Positions 24,013-36,509 of a stretch of DNA of 64,000 nucleotides are shown here, in pieces. Within the stretch, counting starts at the first letter, position 1; each line of letters starts with the position of its first letter. The stretch lies in contig CAMPEX010000001.1 in the NCBI GenBank assembly GCA_946807835.1, forward strand, positions 8,943,001-9,007,000, read 5' to 3'. The translations under genes and the position numbers were made by a program. The DNA comes from Ailanthus altissimus (taxonomy: Eukaryota; Streptophyta; Magnoliopsida; Sapindales; Simaroubaceae). The notes beneath the pieces are model-generated. The model did no database searches and was not told the DNA's origin. It saw nothing but the letters and a program-made list of their open reading frames with translations.

Positions 24013-25883
24013 GTGGTCGCCACAAAAAGAGGAGCTTCCAGATTCAAAAGAAATAGAAGAACGACTACAACAAAAGATAGATGATCAAATTGCTGAAATT
24101 CGACCGAGCCAAGAAGACCTTGATAATGGAAGCAGTGATGACAACACCGAGCAAGAGACAACTCAAAGTCCTTGGCAAACTGGCATCTATCAACAACCAA
24201 CAACGGATGCCAAATATGAAGGAGCAGAACCTGCAACTTCTCAGTCTCATCCTCGAAGGTCAATAAGAATACGAAAGCCTAATCCCAAATATGCTAATGC
24301 GGCTATGGCGAAAGAGGAAAATTTTAAGGAACCTGAGACTTTTGAAGAAGCATCACAGAACTCTGAATGGATTAAAGCTATGGAAGAAGAAATTATAGCG
24401 TTGGAGCAAAATCAAACTTGGGATTTAGTGCCAAAGCCAAAGGATGTGAAACCTATATCTTGTAAGTGGGTGTATAAGATCAAAAGACGTCCTGATGGAT
24501 CGGTGGAGAGGTATAAAGCTCGGTTGGTAGCTCGAGGATTTTCTCAACAGTATGGACTAGACTATGATGAAACGTTTAGTCCAGTAGCCAAGATCACCAC
24601 AGTACGAGTTCTACTTGCATTGGCAGCTAGTAAAGGTTGGATATTGTGGCAAATGGACGTAAAGAATGCTTTTCTACATGGAGAGTTAGATCGGGAGATC
24701 TATATGATTCAACCAATTGGATTTGAAAGCAAATTTCATCCTGATTATGTGTGTAAATTGAGAAAGGCATTGTATGGATTAAAGCAAGCTCCAAGGGCGT
24801 GATATGGTAAAATTTGAGAATTTCTAACACATGGTGGTTACTCTGTAGCACCAGCTGATTCTAGCCTGTTCGTCAAAGCTAATGGAAAGAAACTTGCAAT
24901 TGTGCTGGTATATGTGGATGACTTAATTATCACTGGAGATGATGAAGAAGAAATTCGTCGAACAAGAGAGAATTTGGCGGTTCGCTTCCAGATGAAAGAG
25001 CTTGGACAACTTAAGCATTTCCTTGGGCTCGAAGTTACTCGGACAGCAAAAGGAATTTTTCTAGGACAACAAAAATATGCCAAAGATTTGTTGCAGAAGT
25101 TTAGGATGCTAGAGTGCAAGCCTATCTCAACACCGCTAGAAGCCAATGCCAAGTTGTGCGGTCATGAAGGAAAGGATTTAGAAGATGGAACTATGTATCG
25201 ACAACTGGTAGGAAGTCTCATCTATTTGACATTGACTCGACCAGACATTTCTTATGCAGTTGGAGTAATAAGTCGATACATGCAAAATCCTAAGAAACCT
25301 CACTTAGAAGCAGCTCGATGAATATTGAGATATGTGAGAGGCACAATGGACTATGGTCTCTTCTATAAGAAAGATCAAGATTGTAAAATAGTTGGCTATT
25401 GTGATGCTGACTATGCTGGAGATCATGACACACGACGTTCGACCACTGGGTATTTTTTTCAAGATTGGTTCAGGAACAGCCTCTTGGTGCTGCAAAAGGC
25501 AACCGACTGTATCATTGTCAACTACTGAAGTTGAGTACAGAGCAGCCGCAATGGCAGCTCAAGAAAGTACATGGTTGATGCAATTGATGGAGGATTTACA
25601 TCAGCCAAGAGATTATAAAGTGTCAATATATTGTGATAATCGGTCAGCAATTTGTTTGGCAGAAAATCCAGTTTTTCATGCAAGAACAAAGTATGTGGAG
25701 GTGCATTATCACTTCATCCGGGAGAAAGTTCTGCAAGAAGAAATTGAGTTGTTGTATGTTAAGACCGAAGATCAAGTGGCTGATTTGTTCACAAAAGGCT
25801 TGGGTGTTGATAAGTTTGAAAAGTTTCGAAGACAACTCAACATGGTTAGAAGAATGGAAGTTGGTGTTGAGGGGGAGTGTTAA
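24013..25883 (+). pseudogene. E4 pol, 3' part: reverse transcriptase and RNase H
   Basis: The RT frame 24305-24802 includes [20 protein letters not shown] and [17 protein letters not shown] of the active site is intact at 24911-24922. RNase H includes [31 protein letters not shown] and ADLFTKGL. The frame ends GVEGEC at a TAA overlapping the LTR. Lesions: TGA at 24800-24802 (Trp expected in RAWYG), TGA at 24815-24817, TGA at 25319-25321, and a frameshift at the T7 run 25453-25459. With these breaks RT cannot be made as one chain. Confidence 0.92.
25866..25877 (+). other. E4 polypurine tract
   Basis: GTTGAGGGGGAG directly upstream of the 3' LTR start TGTTAAAA; the plus-strand primer in this family. 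Confidence 0.85.
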
Positions 25884-26338
25884 AATTACAACACCAAATT
25901 AAATTAAATTAATTACAACATCAAGCCCAAGATTAAGCCCAAATATTTACAAGCCCAATTCTTGAAGTTTCTAGATTAGGTAAGATATTTTAAGTTAATA
26001 ATTAAGGAGATAAGTATTATAAACTTGTGTGGTTAATAAATTTTTACATTATTTTATTTGTGTGATTTTGGTTTGTTGAAACTAAGTATAAATACCCCAC
26101 TCCCTCATTTAGTTTTGCAAGCAAGCAAGTTAAGAATAAAGAGTTGATCAAAGAATTTGATCAATTGTTGAGAGTTTAGAGTGTTAGAGAGTTGAGCAAA
26201 TAATAAGCTCAACAAAGAATGTGTGGGAGTTGAGTTGTGAGTGTTATGTTGTAAATGAGAAAGAGTGAGAGTTTCTAAATTTTGTGTTGTAAGTTGTATT
26301 AATAAAAGTGTTCCATTTGTGCTCTATTATTCTCTACA
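25878..26338 (+). repeat. E4 3' LTR
   Basis: 461 bp, near-identical to 19564-20021. Differences seen are a 5-bp AAATT expansion near the start, TATATT to TACATT, GTGGTTTT to GTGATTTT, and loss of two T in AAGTTTTG. It is followed by the TATAT duplication (26339-26343). Confidence 0.95.
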
Positions 26339-26343
26339 TATAT

Positions 26344-26775
26344 AACCAAAACCAAGTTCAGAATAACTCAAAACAAAAGACATAACAAACTAAATTTGGA
26401 CAACATTTAGCCATAAATCCAGCTCGAAATAAAACAAGCACAACAAAAGCACCAAAGCTAACATAAAGTATTAAAATAAATCTCAAAAGGAAGTACATAC
26501 TCACATTAGCAAGTGTCTAATTTTTTTGTGTATACACGATTAGCAAGAATTATGTTAAAAGGAAGCATTCAAAATGACAGTACTAGCAAATACTGTTAAA
26601 ATAAAATATTTTGTTAAACACAACAAAAATAATAAAAAATTACAACATTTATTACACAAATTATACATGAAAAAGTGCCCAGCATCAACCATCTATCAAA
26701 AACCATTATCACGAGCCAAAACTTAAAATGATCCATCAATTACATTATCACCATTCCCAATACAAAATAAATATG
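26344..26775. other. Unassigned spacer between E4 and E5
   Basis: AT-rich; continuous with 19195-19558 before E4 inserted. It has no ORF, no RNA gene and no terminal repeats that I can see. Many AACAC/AAAACA words give it an A-rich plus strand. Confidence 0.5.
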
Positions 26776-26780
26776 AAACA

Positions 26781-27212
26781 TGTCAGAGTATGTTGGATTT
26801 CAAATTTTAGTACTGGCCATTAGATTGTTGAATAAATGAAGATGGATAATCTGATGGCCAGAACATATGTTGGCTGTTGGATTTATCCTACATTACAAAT
26901 GGACGGTAAAGGATCAGTGTTAAAGCAAATGCAGAATTGAAGAACTGGTTATTATATTGACGAGAGCAAGTTTAGTGTGTTAAAGGTTGTTATGCAAAAG
27001 GATAAAGTCTGTTATGGAATTTCCTCTAAAACTAAAAGTTAGTTGAGTTATTCTTCATCTTGTATTTCTTGTAATATAAATAGCAGATACAGTGTACATT
27101 GTAAATACAATCAACATCAGAAATAGAAGCTACTCTACTTACTTTCTCATAATTCTCTTATCTCATTTTCCTTCATTTTCTTCCAAAACAAACAGAGTTT
27201 TAAATCCTTTTA
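26781..27212 (+). repeat. E5 5' LTR
   Basis: It begins TGTCAGAGTATGTTGG and ends AAATCCTTTTA. TATAAATA at 27075-27082 is its likely core promoter. The sequence around TAGAAGCTACTCTAC (27125) is the intact version of the site that S4 hit in the 3' LTR. Confidence 0.92.
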
Positions 27213-27224
27213 TGATATCAGAGC
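27213..27224 (+). other. E5 primer binding site
   Basis: TGATATCAGAGC, one substitution from the tRNA-Met consensus TGGTATCAGAGC. Confidence 0.8.
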
Positions 27225-27230
27225 CACAAT

Positions 27231-28438
27231 ATGGCAAACACAAATTCGTCTAACACAGTACAAAACTCAACATACACCTTTCCAGCAACTGTAAAGCTCG
27301 ACAGATCAAACTTATTTGTTTGGAAATCTCAAGTATTCACAGCCATACAAGCCAACAAACTTGAAGATCTCATCAATGGTGTATCAAAGTGTCCAGAGCA
27401 GTTCTTGATAGTTGTTAAAGTTGATCAGAAAGAGAGAAGTGCTGATCAAAATTTTTGAGAAGTTGTAAATCCAGATTTTGAGATCTGAATCAGGCAAGAC
27501 CAATTTCTTCTGAGTTGGCTTTATTCTACTATTAATGTGAATATTTTAGGATTGGTTATTGATAGTAAATCATCCTATGAATTATGAAACAAGATTGAAA
27601 AATAGTTTGGCTCACAATCTAAAGCCAAAACTGTTCAATTGAAATATAAGCTGTCGACACTTAAGAAAAATCAGTTGATAATGTCAGAATACTTTCTGAA
27701 GTCGAAAGAGATTGCAGATAAATTATCTATTACTGGCTATGTTCTTAATGAAGAAGACTTTATCATACACTTAGTTTCTGGTATTGAAGTTGGATCTGAA
27801 TATGATTCAGTGGTTGTTTTAATCTCTAGTAGACTTGGATCTATTAGTCTTAATGAGGCATATTCTATGCTTCTGACTCAAGAGAATAGACTTTTACAGA
27901 GCAGTGCTAGTAAAAACAGCAATCAAGCAAATTATAGTGATAATGTTGCTCAGAAATTATAGAAAAAGAACTATAATCTTAGAAATGGCAGAGGAGGTTA
28001 TAACAATAATAGTTTTGGAAATAATCATAACAATAACTATGGTGCTAACATCTATAATGTTGGTTATGGAAGAGGCAGCTTTCCTACAAATAGAGGAAGA
28101 GGTCAATTTCAAGGAGGTGGAAGGAATTCATTTGGTAGAGGGAATTTGAAGCTGATATGTTAAATTTGTGAGAGACATGACCATTCAGACACCAAGTGCT
28201 ATTACAGGTTTAATTCTAACTATGTTCCTAAAGGAGTAACTGGTTATACAGGAAATGGTGATCATCAGAATGCAAATAGTTCTAATAATCAAGGCAATTC
28301 TGGTTAGAGGATGGCGTTTATAGCATCTCAGCAAAGTCAAGAAGGCATAGCAGATGAAGGGTGGTACTTGGACTCTGGAGCTACTTATCACCTAACCAGC
28401 AGTGCAGTAAATCTTAACAACAAACTAGAGTACTCAGG
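27231..28438 (+). pseudogene. E5 gag and start of protease
   Basis: Starts MANTNSSNTVQNSTYTFP. Gag continues in pieces to 27962, with stops at about 27456 and 27585. A Gly/Asn/Arg-rich segment (27980-28145) leads into a zinc knuckle (ICERHDHSDTKC) whose first Cys is followed by a stop instead of Gln. The protease motif LDSGATYHLT is at 28370-28400. Coding stops at LEYSG (28438), where E6 begins. E7 gag is the nearest relative in the window. Confidence 0.88.
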
Positions 28439-29833
28439 TGATGTCTAATTTAATGACCAAGCGTAAGTACACATTTTTCGTACCATGTAATATAGGACTA
28501 AGTCCAAATTATCGATCCCACATAGACTATTGTTTCTATTTTCTTCAATCGAATACTAAAATTACTCTATTTTACCTTTATCCAAACTAGCTTCTGAGAT
28601 GGGGTTTAACTAACTAAACTACTACTATCGAATTAAACCTAATTAAGATATTGCAAGTACTCGGAGATAGAATTCACTAATTTGATAAGTAATCTAGGGT
28701 ATCAACGTATCCCTTAGTAGTTCATTAAACCCATTAACCACTTAGTTACTCCCTTTTTAACAATTGATTGGCTAAACACTGATTTCATCATAAGCTTCTG
28801 TCGACAGTCGAATGATAATATCATACCCTAATAATTACCTATATGTTTATGGTAATTCGAATAAGATACAACTCATTAAGATTAAGTCTAATCAAGCCAT
28901 GCATGCCACTTAGGTATATGTCTATCCTAAATGGAACTCATAGATATTACACTATGATCATATATCAATCTATCCTAGGTCAAACACATGATTCCTTTTG
29001 TCAAAGCTGTCATGGTTCCTAAACAATCAAAACAGTGATCAAGTATAATGAAAGCATTAAGCATAGATAGATTGAATCAATTAAGGGATTAAAGTTCATA
29101 ATTAAGAGTTTAAAAGAGTCAATTACATACTAAGTTCAATAACGTCTAACTCTAGATCAAAAGTATTTAGCTCATGTTCAAAACAAGAATATCAAAGCAA
29201 AAGTATGAAAATATGATGAACAAAATCATCTCTTAGAACTAAGGAAGAAAATAACACAAGTGATGCCCTGAGTTGTTCTTCTTCCTCTTGTCTTGATTGC
29301 CCAAGAGTTGATTCTCAGATCTTTAATCTTCAATAAATTCACCTTGAGCTCTTGGCTTGAATATATATTCGTTGCTTGCATTTTTCTCCTTGCTAAATCT
29401 CTCTATTGTTGCCTCAAAATAGTGTTTTTGTTGCTAAGAGAAACCCTAGGCGCGGGGAGCTTCCAATCCACCCCAAATAAACGAGTTTGAGAAGAGTATT
29501 TAAACATCCACACGGGCACCGCGGCGCTGGGCACGCTCTTCAGGCTTTCGCAAATCATCGACGAGTGTTGCGGCACTGGGTGCTGAGCGCCGCAGCACTC
29601 ACTCATTGTTCTAGGCGTTATGGCGCCCAGCCACTTATTTCTCTACTTTCGGCTTTTGAGCGCATTTTGCTCGTTTCTATCCCGATTTGCTTTCCATTTG
29701 TTTTTATACGTCACATTTTCCTTCACGCACCTATTTAAGATTAAAAACACAAATAAGTTGTCAAATATTAATGATTAAAGCAAAAATACCCAAGTTAGAG
29801 TGCTAAAATATTATTGTCATTATGTTATTATCA
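28439..29833 (-). repeat. E6 3' LTR
   Basis: On the minus strand it starts TGATAATAACATAATG and ends TTAGACATCA. It matches 38865-40262 with about 10 % divergence in the first 200 bp by eye. It contains a GC-rich island (29510-29630) with GCACCGCGGCGCTGGGC and GCGCCGCAGCACTC, and a minus-strand TATA-like GTTTAAATAC at about 29492-29501. The polypurine tract lies just right of it (29834-29850). Confidence 0.9.
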
Positions 29834-31200
29834 AATACCCCCAAACTTAAGATACTTACTCGTCCTCGAGCAAGACAAGAGCATACTAACAAAGAGCTAA
29901 AAAATCTATATAAAAATACTTTCTTAACATTCCATGAACCATGAGTTACTTGGGACGATCAGAAATTCGTAAGTTGTCTCAATGGATGAATTACACTTAT
30001 GAAATCTTTAGACTCAAAAATTATTCATGCTTATTCTACACTTTAATCATCATGCTTATATTTACCTTATAATTGTTCACTTGTGAATGTGTGTCGAGCT
30101 ATTTAATTGCACATTAATTGCATTTTCAAACATTTTATTTTTATCAAAGAAAGATTAGGATCAAAACAATTCTCCATAAGCTTGTTTTGCATAGCAGTCT
30201 CCACTAATGTAGAACAAGTATATAATAAAGAATCAAATAAGACTTTAGTTAGCTTGTAATGTAAGGCTAAGGTGAATGTGAGATATAAAGATATATATAA
30301 AACACAAATCACACCATTAACACTTAGACTTTACTTAGAAACCTCTTGATTCCTTTTCTTCCTTGATTCTTAATCTCCTCCTTCAAGCTTTTGTTATTTC
30401 CATCTTTCTTTTAATCACGTTTGTTTTTTGTATCCCCAAACTTAGATTGATATGCACTTTTAAGACTTATTGTTTTTCATTGCAGTACCTTTCTTTCCTA
30501 CATCCATAATCCTTTTTTTTATTTGAAAAATATTTCTAAGTAAACTTAAGGTTTATAGTGCTACCGGTAGGTTTTAGGGTAAGTAAACTTGAAGTCTTTA
30601 GGCTTGTAATGTGGTGAAACATAAAAAATAAAAAAATTAAGCTCAAACGGGGTGACTAAGGATAAATATATATAAGGTAGGCTCGAAAATGCCTAGAATT
30701 TGTCCTATAAAGATGGCCTATAATCATATCTCTTACTATATTTGTCTTAGGATTTTGCCTTGAAAGCTAATCAAACAAGTTCTAGATAATAGACAACCTT
30801 GATTACCTTCTCTGTTGTGAATAAGTATATTCTACCTTACAACTGCTGAACATTAAATAGCTCTAGAGTGTACTGATGTTTAAAGTGAACAACTATAAGC
30901 TGAATATAATTAATTCGATTATAGTATAAAATGAACACAATAATAGATAAGTCTAGAGTTTATAGCTTTTATTCAACTCCATTTATCATCATCGACTACA
31001 ACTCTTTCGACCCAAACAAACGATACTGAAAGAAAGCAAACTACTTTTAAAGAAGACAGATAAAAAAATAGAAAATAAATGAACAACGCATGAAGAAAAT
31101 TACGAATTAAAAAGTGTTTCCCCTGCCCTCACACTTATAATAAGACATGTTCTCATGGCGGCAGTAAAATAACAAAATTGGAACACTTCTCTATTATTGT
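29834..31200 (-). other. E6 3' region between third ORF and 3' LTR
   Basis: About 1.4 kb without conserved ORFs. The purine tract AAGTTTGGGGGTATT (minus, 29834-29848) is at the LTR edge. The block around 30540-30720 is shared with E3 (16440-16580). A long noncoding tail is usual for Athila-type elements. Confidence 0.75.
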
Positions 31201-31206
31201 GAAGCA

Positions 31207-32258
31207 TTAGGTGTCCCCTTCATCTTCATCTTCACTCTCCGCTTCATTTTCAGCTTCTGCATCATTTCCTAAGTTATCCGTATCTGGCGGCGCTGGATAG
31301 GCCAAAAAGTGTGGCAAGTTATGTGTATCCATGCCGAAGTGTATGAGTGTAATACGCCAAACCTGGTCTTGATAGGCGGCATGTGAGACAGTCCACTGTT
31401 GGTGTGTGGTGAAGGCATCCTCTAACCTTAACAGCCGTTGAGGTATGGTCAGTTGTACTGTGGGTCTGTGTGGCGAAAGTGGCCGGGGAGTGGGGTCTTG
31501 GGCTGAACCATCAATGATTGTAGCAATTTTTCTGTTGTCTAATACATGTGCTAGAGGCAATACTTCCTCTGATGATGTCCACTCAACTCCAGCTTTAGCA
31601 CAAAGTGCTGTAATCAGTGAGGGGCAATAAATGCTTTGCTTTAGATGATCAAGACCGAAAAATATTGTATCTCTAATCACCTCACCAATATCAATAGTTC
31701 GCCCTGTTAGAATGTCATACAAAAGGAGAGCTTACTTCGTTGCTATTGTGCTCATATGACGGACTGGCATTAATCTTGCAGCTATAAAATAGTGCCATGT
31801 GTTGAATTCTCTGCACATATAGCGTGCGGGAAAGGTGACCGGAAGATTTTCAGACATCGTCCGTTAAGCATCTGGGGTGGCCAAGTAGCGAATGACGGCT
31901 TTATAATCTGGGTTCTAGTGTAGCTCTATATAGTCATCTGTTGTATATTAGGTACCCCAAAATGTCTATTGATGTCCTTATTGTGTATGCGAACAATTCT
32001 ACCCCTGATTTTGACTTTTCCATTAGAGTGCTCTTTGCCATTAACATAAAATTCTCGGACAACTAGGATAACTACGGTATTTGGTTGTGCACAAAAGCGT
32101 CCCCAACCTCTGTCTGCAATAAGTCTAGAGATTCTTGGATAGCCCCCTCTCGTGATATCGAAGCCGCTTTCAGGAATGATTGTGCGTTTGACTATAAAAG
32201 AGTAATATAAGTCTACAGAAGATGATGCAATGGACTTCTTTGATTTTTTAGGTGCCAT
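31207..32258 (-). pseudogene. E6 third ORF, Athila-type extra protein ('putative plant transposon protein')
   Basis: Read on the minus strand from ATG at 32258 (MAPKKSKKSIASSS), about 350 codons with at least one frameshift and several stops. The N-terminal half has the pattern RxIIPExGFDI...GYPRISRLIADRGWGRF and then VREFYVNGKEHSNGKVKIRG, found in a widespread plant retrotransposon protein family. The middle reads NTWHYFIAARLMPVRHMSTIA, then a stop, then LLLYDILTGRTIDIGEVI. The end is very acidic (EAESEDEDEGDT). It lies after integrase, where env-like ORFs of Athila are found, but I see no signal peptide or clear membrane segment. Function is unknown. Confidence 0.75.
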
Positions 32259-33044
32259 TAAATACCTGAAACAACAATAATAAGCATTCTGAATATAGAC
32301 AGCAAATGACGTACGCACGTTGCAACAAGAAATCATATATGTGTGCCACATTTCACGCAAACTACAATCTCTTTTGCACTCAAAGTCACCCATTTAAACA
32401 ACAATCAACTCACCAAGTTGAACATTAATCATCAATCAATATCAACATGCACAGTAAACACCAATCAATATCAACGTGAACATTAAATACCAATTAACAC
32501 CACTTTGAACATTAAACACAAGTTAACACCACTTTAAACATACTTTTACAACATCTTAATATGTAGCTAGCTAATTAAGAATTTCAATTAGAACCCAGTA
32601 AACCTCAATCAACTCACCAATTTGAACAAGTTGCATAAGCATTCACGAAATGTTTTTCTTTTTTTTTCTTTTTTTTTTTTTTGAAGAATTAATTGAAAAC
32701 AAGTTCTAATAATCATAATCTAGCAATAAGGAAACTAATTATACATTGTAACCATAAAATAAAGAGACATAACAAGAAATAAAATGAAGAAAGATAGAGA
32801 TTTATACCTTGATAGCTATTGAAGAGAAAAAGTTGGGAGTGGTGATGAATGTAAAGAATTAGGTAAATTGTGTGCTAATGTGGTGTTAGTTTGAGTAAGT
32901 AATGAATTTGAATCTAAATGTAGTGTGTGTGTGAGTGTTTAATTTTGATTTGAGATGAATAGGTGAAAGTGTGAGATAAAACAGATAGATTTTAGGGTTT
33001 ATGCGAGTATAAGAGAGAATGGGGAAAGATAGAAAGAACTAAAA

Positions 33045-33210
33045 ATGGGGAGAGAAGTATTATACTTCTCCCATGTGACCGCCGCAGCGCTTGCTCCTGA
33101 GTGCCGCGATGCTCACACATACGTGGGCACAATTGTGCCCAGGTGCCAGTGCAGCGACACTAGCACTCTGTTTCGAACGCTGCAGCGCCTGCAAGCTTTT
33201 TTTCAAAAAC
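33045..33210. other. GC-rich island in E6 between integrase and third ORF
   Basis: It contains GCCGCAGCGCTTGC, GTGCCGCGATGCTC, GGGCACAATTGTGCCC (perfect palindrome) and CGCTGCAGCGCC in an otherwise AT-rich region. The words match those in the E6 LTRs and S3, so it may be a displaced LTR fragment or a shared regulatory or structural motif. Confidence 0.6.
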
Positions 33211-33356
33211 TTTTTCTTAATTCAACCTAAAAACAATACTATTCATTAGAGAAAAGAAAAAAATAAAATAAAATAAACTCAAAGGATACTAGGCTTAGAT
33301 TGCCTCCCAATAAGAGCTTGGTTTAACATCTTCGGTTTGACGTGTTGTTCCTGCAG

Positions 33357-36300
33357 TTACTTGTGATCTATAAGATCGATATTAACCTTCTGTTGATCTA
33401 TATATCCTCCATGGTAATTCTTGAGGCGCTGGCCATTTACTGTAAATAAACCTTGATTATTTGGATCTCTAATTTCAACCGTTCCACTTGGGTAAACTAT
33501 TATGATTTGAAACGGGCTAGACCATCGGGACCTGAGTTTTCCAAGAAATAACTTCAGTCTTGAATTGTAGAGCAACACTAGTTATCCCTTTTCAAATGAA
33601 TGCTGAAGTATCTTCTTATCATGCCACCGTTTCGTCTTTTCCTTATACAGCTTGGCATTCTCATATACTTGTAGACGAAACTCATCCATGGCGTTTAGTT
33701 AAAGTAAACGTTTCTCACCTGTAGCTTGGAGATCAAAGTTGAAGGCTTTAATGGCCCAATATGCTTTGTGTTCCAAATTCAAAGGTAGGTGACATGCTTT
33801 TACAAAGATCAAATGAAAATGAGACATACTAATCAGAGTTTTGTAAGCAGTATGATATGCCAATAAAGCGTCATCCAAGTATAATGCCCAATCCTTTCGA
33901 TTTGGTTTGACCATCTTCTTCAAGATGCTTTTTATTTATCGATTGGATACCTCAACTTGTCCACTCATTTGAGGATGATATGCAGTAGCCGTCTTGTGCT
34001 TCACTCCATATTTTTGCAAAAGAGCTGAAAAATACTTATTGCAGAAGTGTGAGCCCTCATCACTTATAATTGCTCTCGGTGTCCCATATCTTGTGAATAT
34101 ATTCTTTTAAAGGAACTTAATCATTATTTTTGCCTCATTTATTGGTAATGCTACTGCCTCTACCCATTTTGAAACATATCCACAGCTACAAGTATATATT
34201 TGTTGTTGTGAGATGGTGGAAACGGTCCCATGAAGTCTATTCCCCAAACGTCAAAGATTTGAACTTCTAGAATGGTCTACTGTGACATTTCATATCTTTT
34301 AGAGATGTTCCTCGTCCGTTGACATCGATCACACCCTTATGCATCTTTAAATAATGTTTGCCAATAAAAACTAGATTGAAGTACCTTAGCTGCTGTTTTG
34401 TCACCCGCAAAATGTCCTTCATAACCGGATGCGTGACAATGGTGTCAGATATCTTGAGTTTCTTCTGTAGGGACACATCTTCGAAAGATTTGGTCTGCAC
34501 ATAATTTGTAAAGGAATGGCTCATCCCAGAATTAGAATCTTGCATCATAGAGGAACTTCTTCTTTTGCTGAAATGTCAAATTAGGAGGTGTTAGACTAGA
34601 GACTAAATAATTGATAATATCAGCATACTAGGGGATCTCGTGATATTATGTTGCAAGGAGTTGCTCATCCAAAAGGGTTTCATTGATTTGGATCTTCTTT
34701 TGATGTTGATTTGATGCTTCCAAACAAGAGAGATGATCTGCAACTTGGTTTTCAACTCCTTTTCAATCTTTGATCTCTAGATCGAATTCTTGCACTAGGA
34801 GAATCCATCGAATAAGTCTTGGCTTAGCATATTTCTTGTTGATGAGGTACTTGATTGCTGAGTGATCTGTGAAGACTGTAACCTTGACTCCAATAAGGTA
34901 AACCCAAAACTTGTCGAAAGAGAAGACTACTGCTAGAAGCTCTTTTTCTGTGGTGGTGTAATTAGACTACGCACCATTGAGAGTCTTGCTTGCATAATAT
35001 ATCGTGTGAAACACTTTCTCTTAGTGTTGTCCTAGTACAAACCCCACAGCTAAATCGCTTGCATCTAACATCATTTCAAAGGGTAAGTCCCAATCTATAG
35101 CTATAATGATCGGCGCGGTAGTAAGCTTTTCCTTTAACAATTCAAAAGCTTCAAGACATGCATCATCGAAATGAAATTGCACTTCTTTCTCTAGTAAGTT
35201 GCATAGAGATTTAAAGATCTTGGAGAAATTTTTTATAAATCTTCGATAAAATCCGGCATGGCCAAGAAAACTCCGTACTTCTTTCACATTAGTTGGTAGT
35301 GGCAACTTCTTGATGGTTTTTATCTTTACTCTATCAACTTCAATACCATGAGCAAAAATTTTATGGCCTAATACTATGCCTTCTTTAACCATAAAGTGAT
35401 ACTTTTCCCAATTGAGCACTAAATTGGTATCTTCACACTATTTGAGCACAAATGCTAGATTATTAAGGCATTGATCAAATGAATTGCCAAAAACAGAAAA
35501 ATCATCCATAAATACCTTTATGAAGTGCTCTATAATATCTGAAAATATGGCCATCATACAGCACTGAAATGTGGCTGGAGCATTGTATAGTCCGAATGGC
35601 ATCCTCCAGAAAGAAAATGTACCATATAGATAAGTGAACGTGGTCTTTTCTTGATCTTCAAGAACAATTGCAATCTAATTATAACTAATATATCCATCCA
35701 AGAAGCAATAATAATCATGTCCTACTAACCTATTAAGCATTTGATCGATGAAAGGTAAAGAAAAATGATCTTTGTAGGTGGCTTTATTTAGATTCTAATA
35801 GTCCATACATATCCTTCAACCTGTGATAGTCCTAGTTGGGATTAAATCATTATTCTCATTTGCCACTACAGTGATCCCTCCTTTCTTTGGTACACATTGC
35901 ATTGGACTTACCCATGAGCTGTCAGAAATGGGGTAGATAATCCCTACATCTAGCCACTTAATAATCTATTTCTTTACTACAACTTTCATTACTGGATTTA
36001 AGCGCCTTTGCTGCTCAATTATAGCCTTGTGCCCGTCCTCTAACAGGATTTTATGCATGCAAAAAGAGGGACTGATTCCCTTGATGTCAGCAATCGTCCA
36101 TCCTATAGCTCTTTTATGATCTCTTAAAATCCTCAACAATTTGTCTACCTACGAGTCATCAAGTTGTGCAAAAACTATAACTGGGAAAGTAAAAGATTCA
36201 CCAAGAAATGCATACCTTAAGTAACTTGGTAATGGTTTTAACTCTAGTTTAGGAGGTTCTTCAATAGACGGCTTAATGTGAGTTTGCAAGCCTTCTGGTC

Positions 36301-36505
36301 TATCTAACTGTTCAGCTCTCCTTCTGAATCTGTCATCTCGGAGAAAGGCTTAAGGCTTGTAGATACTCTCGTGCTTCATTTCTTTCTACCTCAACTCCAT
36401 TTAACATTGCATCTTCTAGAGAATCTTCAATGCTATTTTTGTTGAAAATATCCTGCACTTCCCTATCAATGACGTCAATGCTCATACACTACTCTTCCTC
36501 ACTTG
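33357..36505 (-). pseudogene. E6 pol: reverse transcriptase, RNase H, integrase
   Basis: Minus strand. The RT active site reads FMDD at 35512-35501, so the catalytic Asp pair is kept. A 132-codon block 35419-35021 (NWEKYHFMVKEGIVLGHKI, VRSFLGHAGFYRRFIKNFSK) is the RT-to-RNase H connection. Integrase pieces follow: zinc-finger region about 34440-34270, [22 protein letters not shown] (33905-33840), and the C-terminal RSRWSSPFQIIIVYPSGTVEI plus VNGQRLKNYHG (33530-33400). Each is separated by stops or frame changes. It is normally one polyprotein with gag and protease. Confidence 0.88.
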
Positions 36506-36509
36506 GCCC

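Larger units (their letters stand above)
19564..26338 (+). mobile_element. E4: young but defective Ty1/copia element
   Basis: It has LTRs of 458 and 461 bp, a 5-bp TATAT duplication at 19559-19563 and 26339-26343, a tRNA-Met primer site, and a GAGGGGGAG polypurine tract. Its single gag-pol frame is in copia order (gag, protease, integrase, RT, RNase H). By eye the LTRs differ by two substitutions and two short indels (5 and 2 bp), implying recent insertion. The body carries three in-frame TGA codons, a frameshift and solo LTR S3, so it is not autonomous. The copia lineage was not determined. Confidence 0.95.

Noticed and set aside
17043..28438. Shared TCAGG next to S2 and at the left flank of E6
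   Set aside because: A 5-bp match at two distant junctions is expected by chance, and E6 has no matching right flank.
31207..32258. Calling the E6 third ORF an envelope gene
   Set aside because: The position fits, but no signal peptide, transmembrane helix or Cys pattern is visible.
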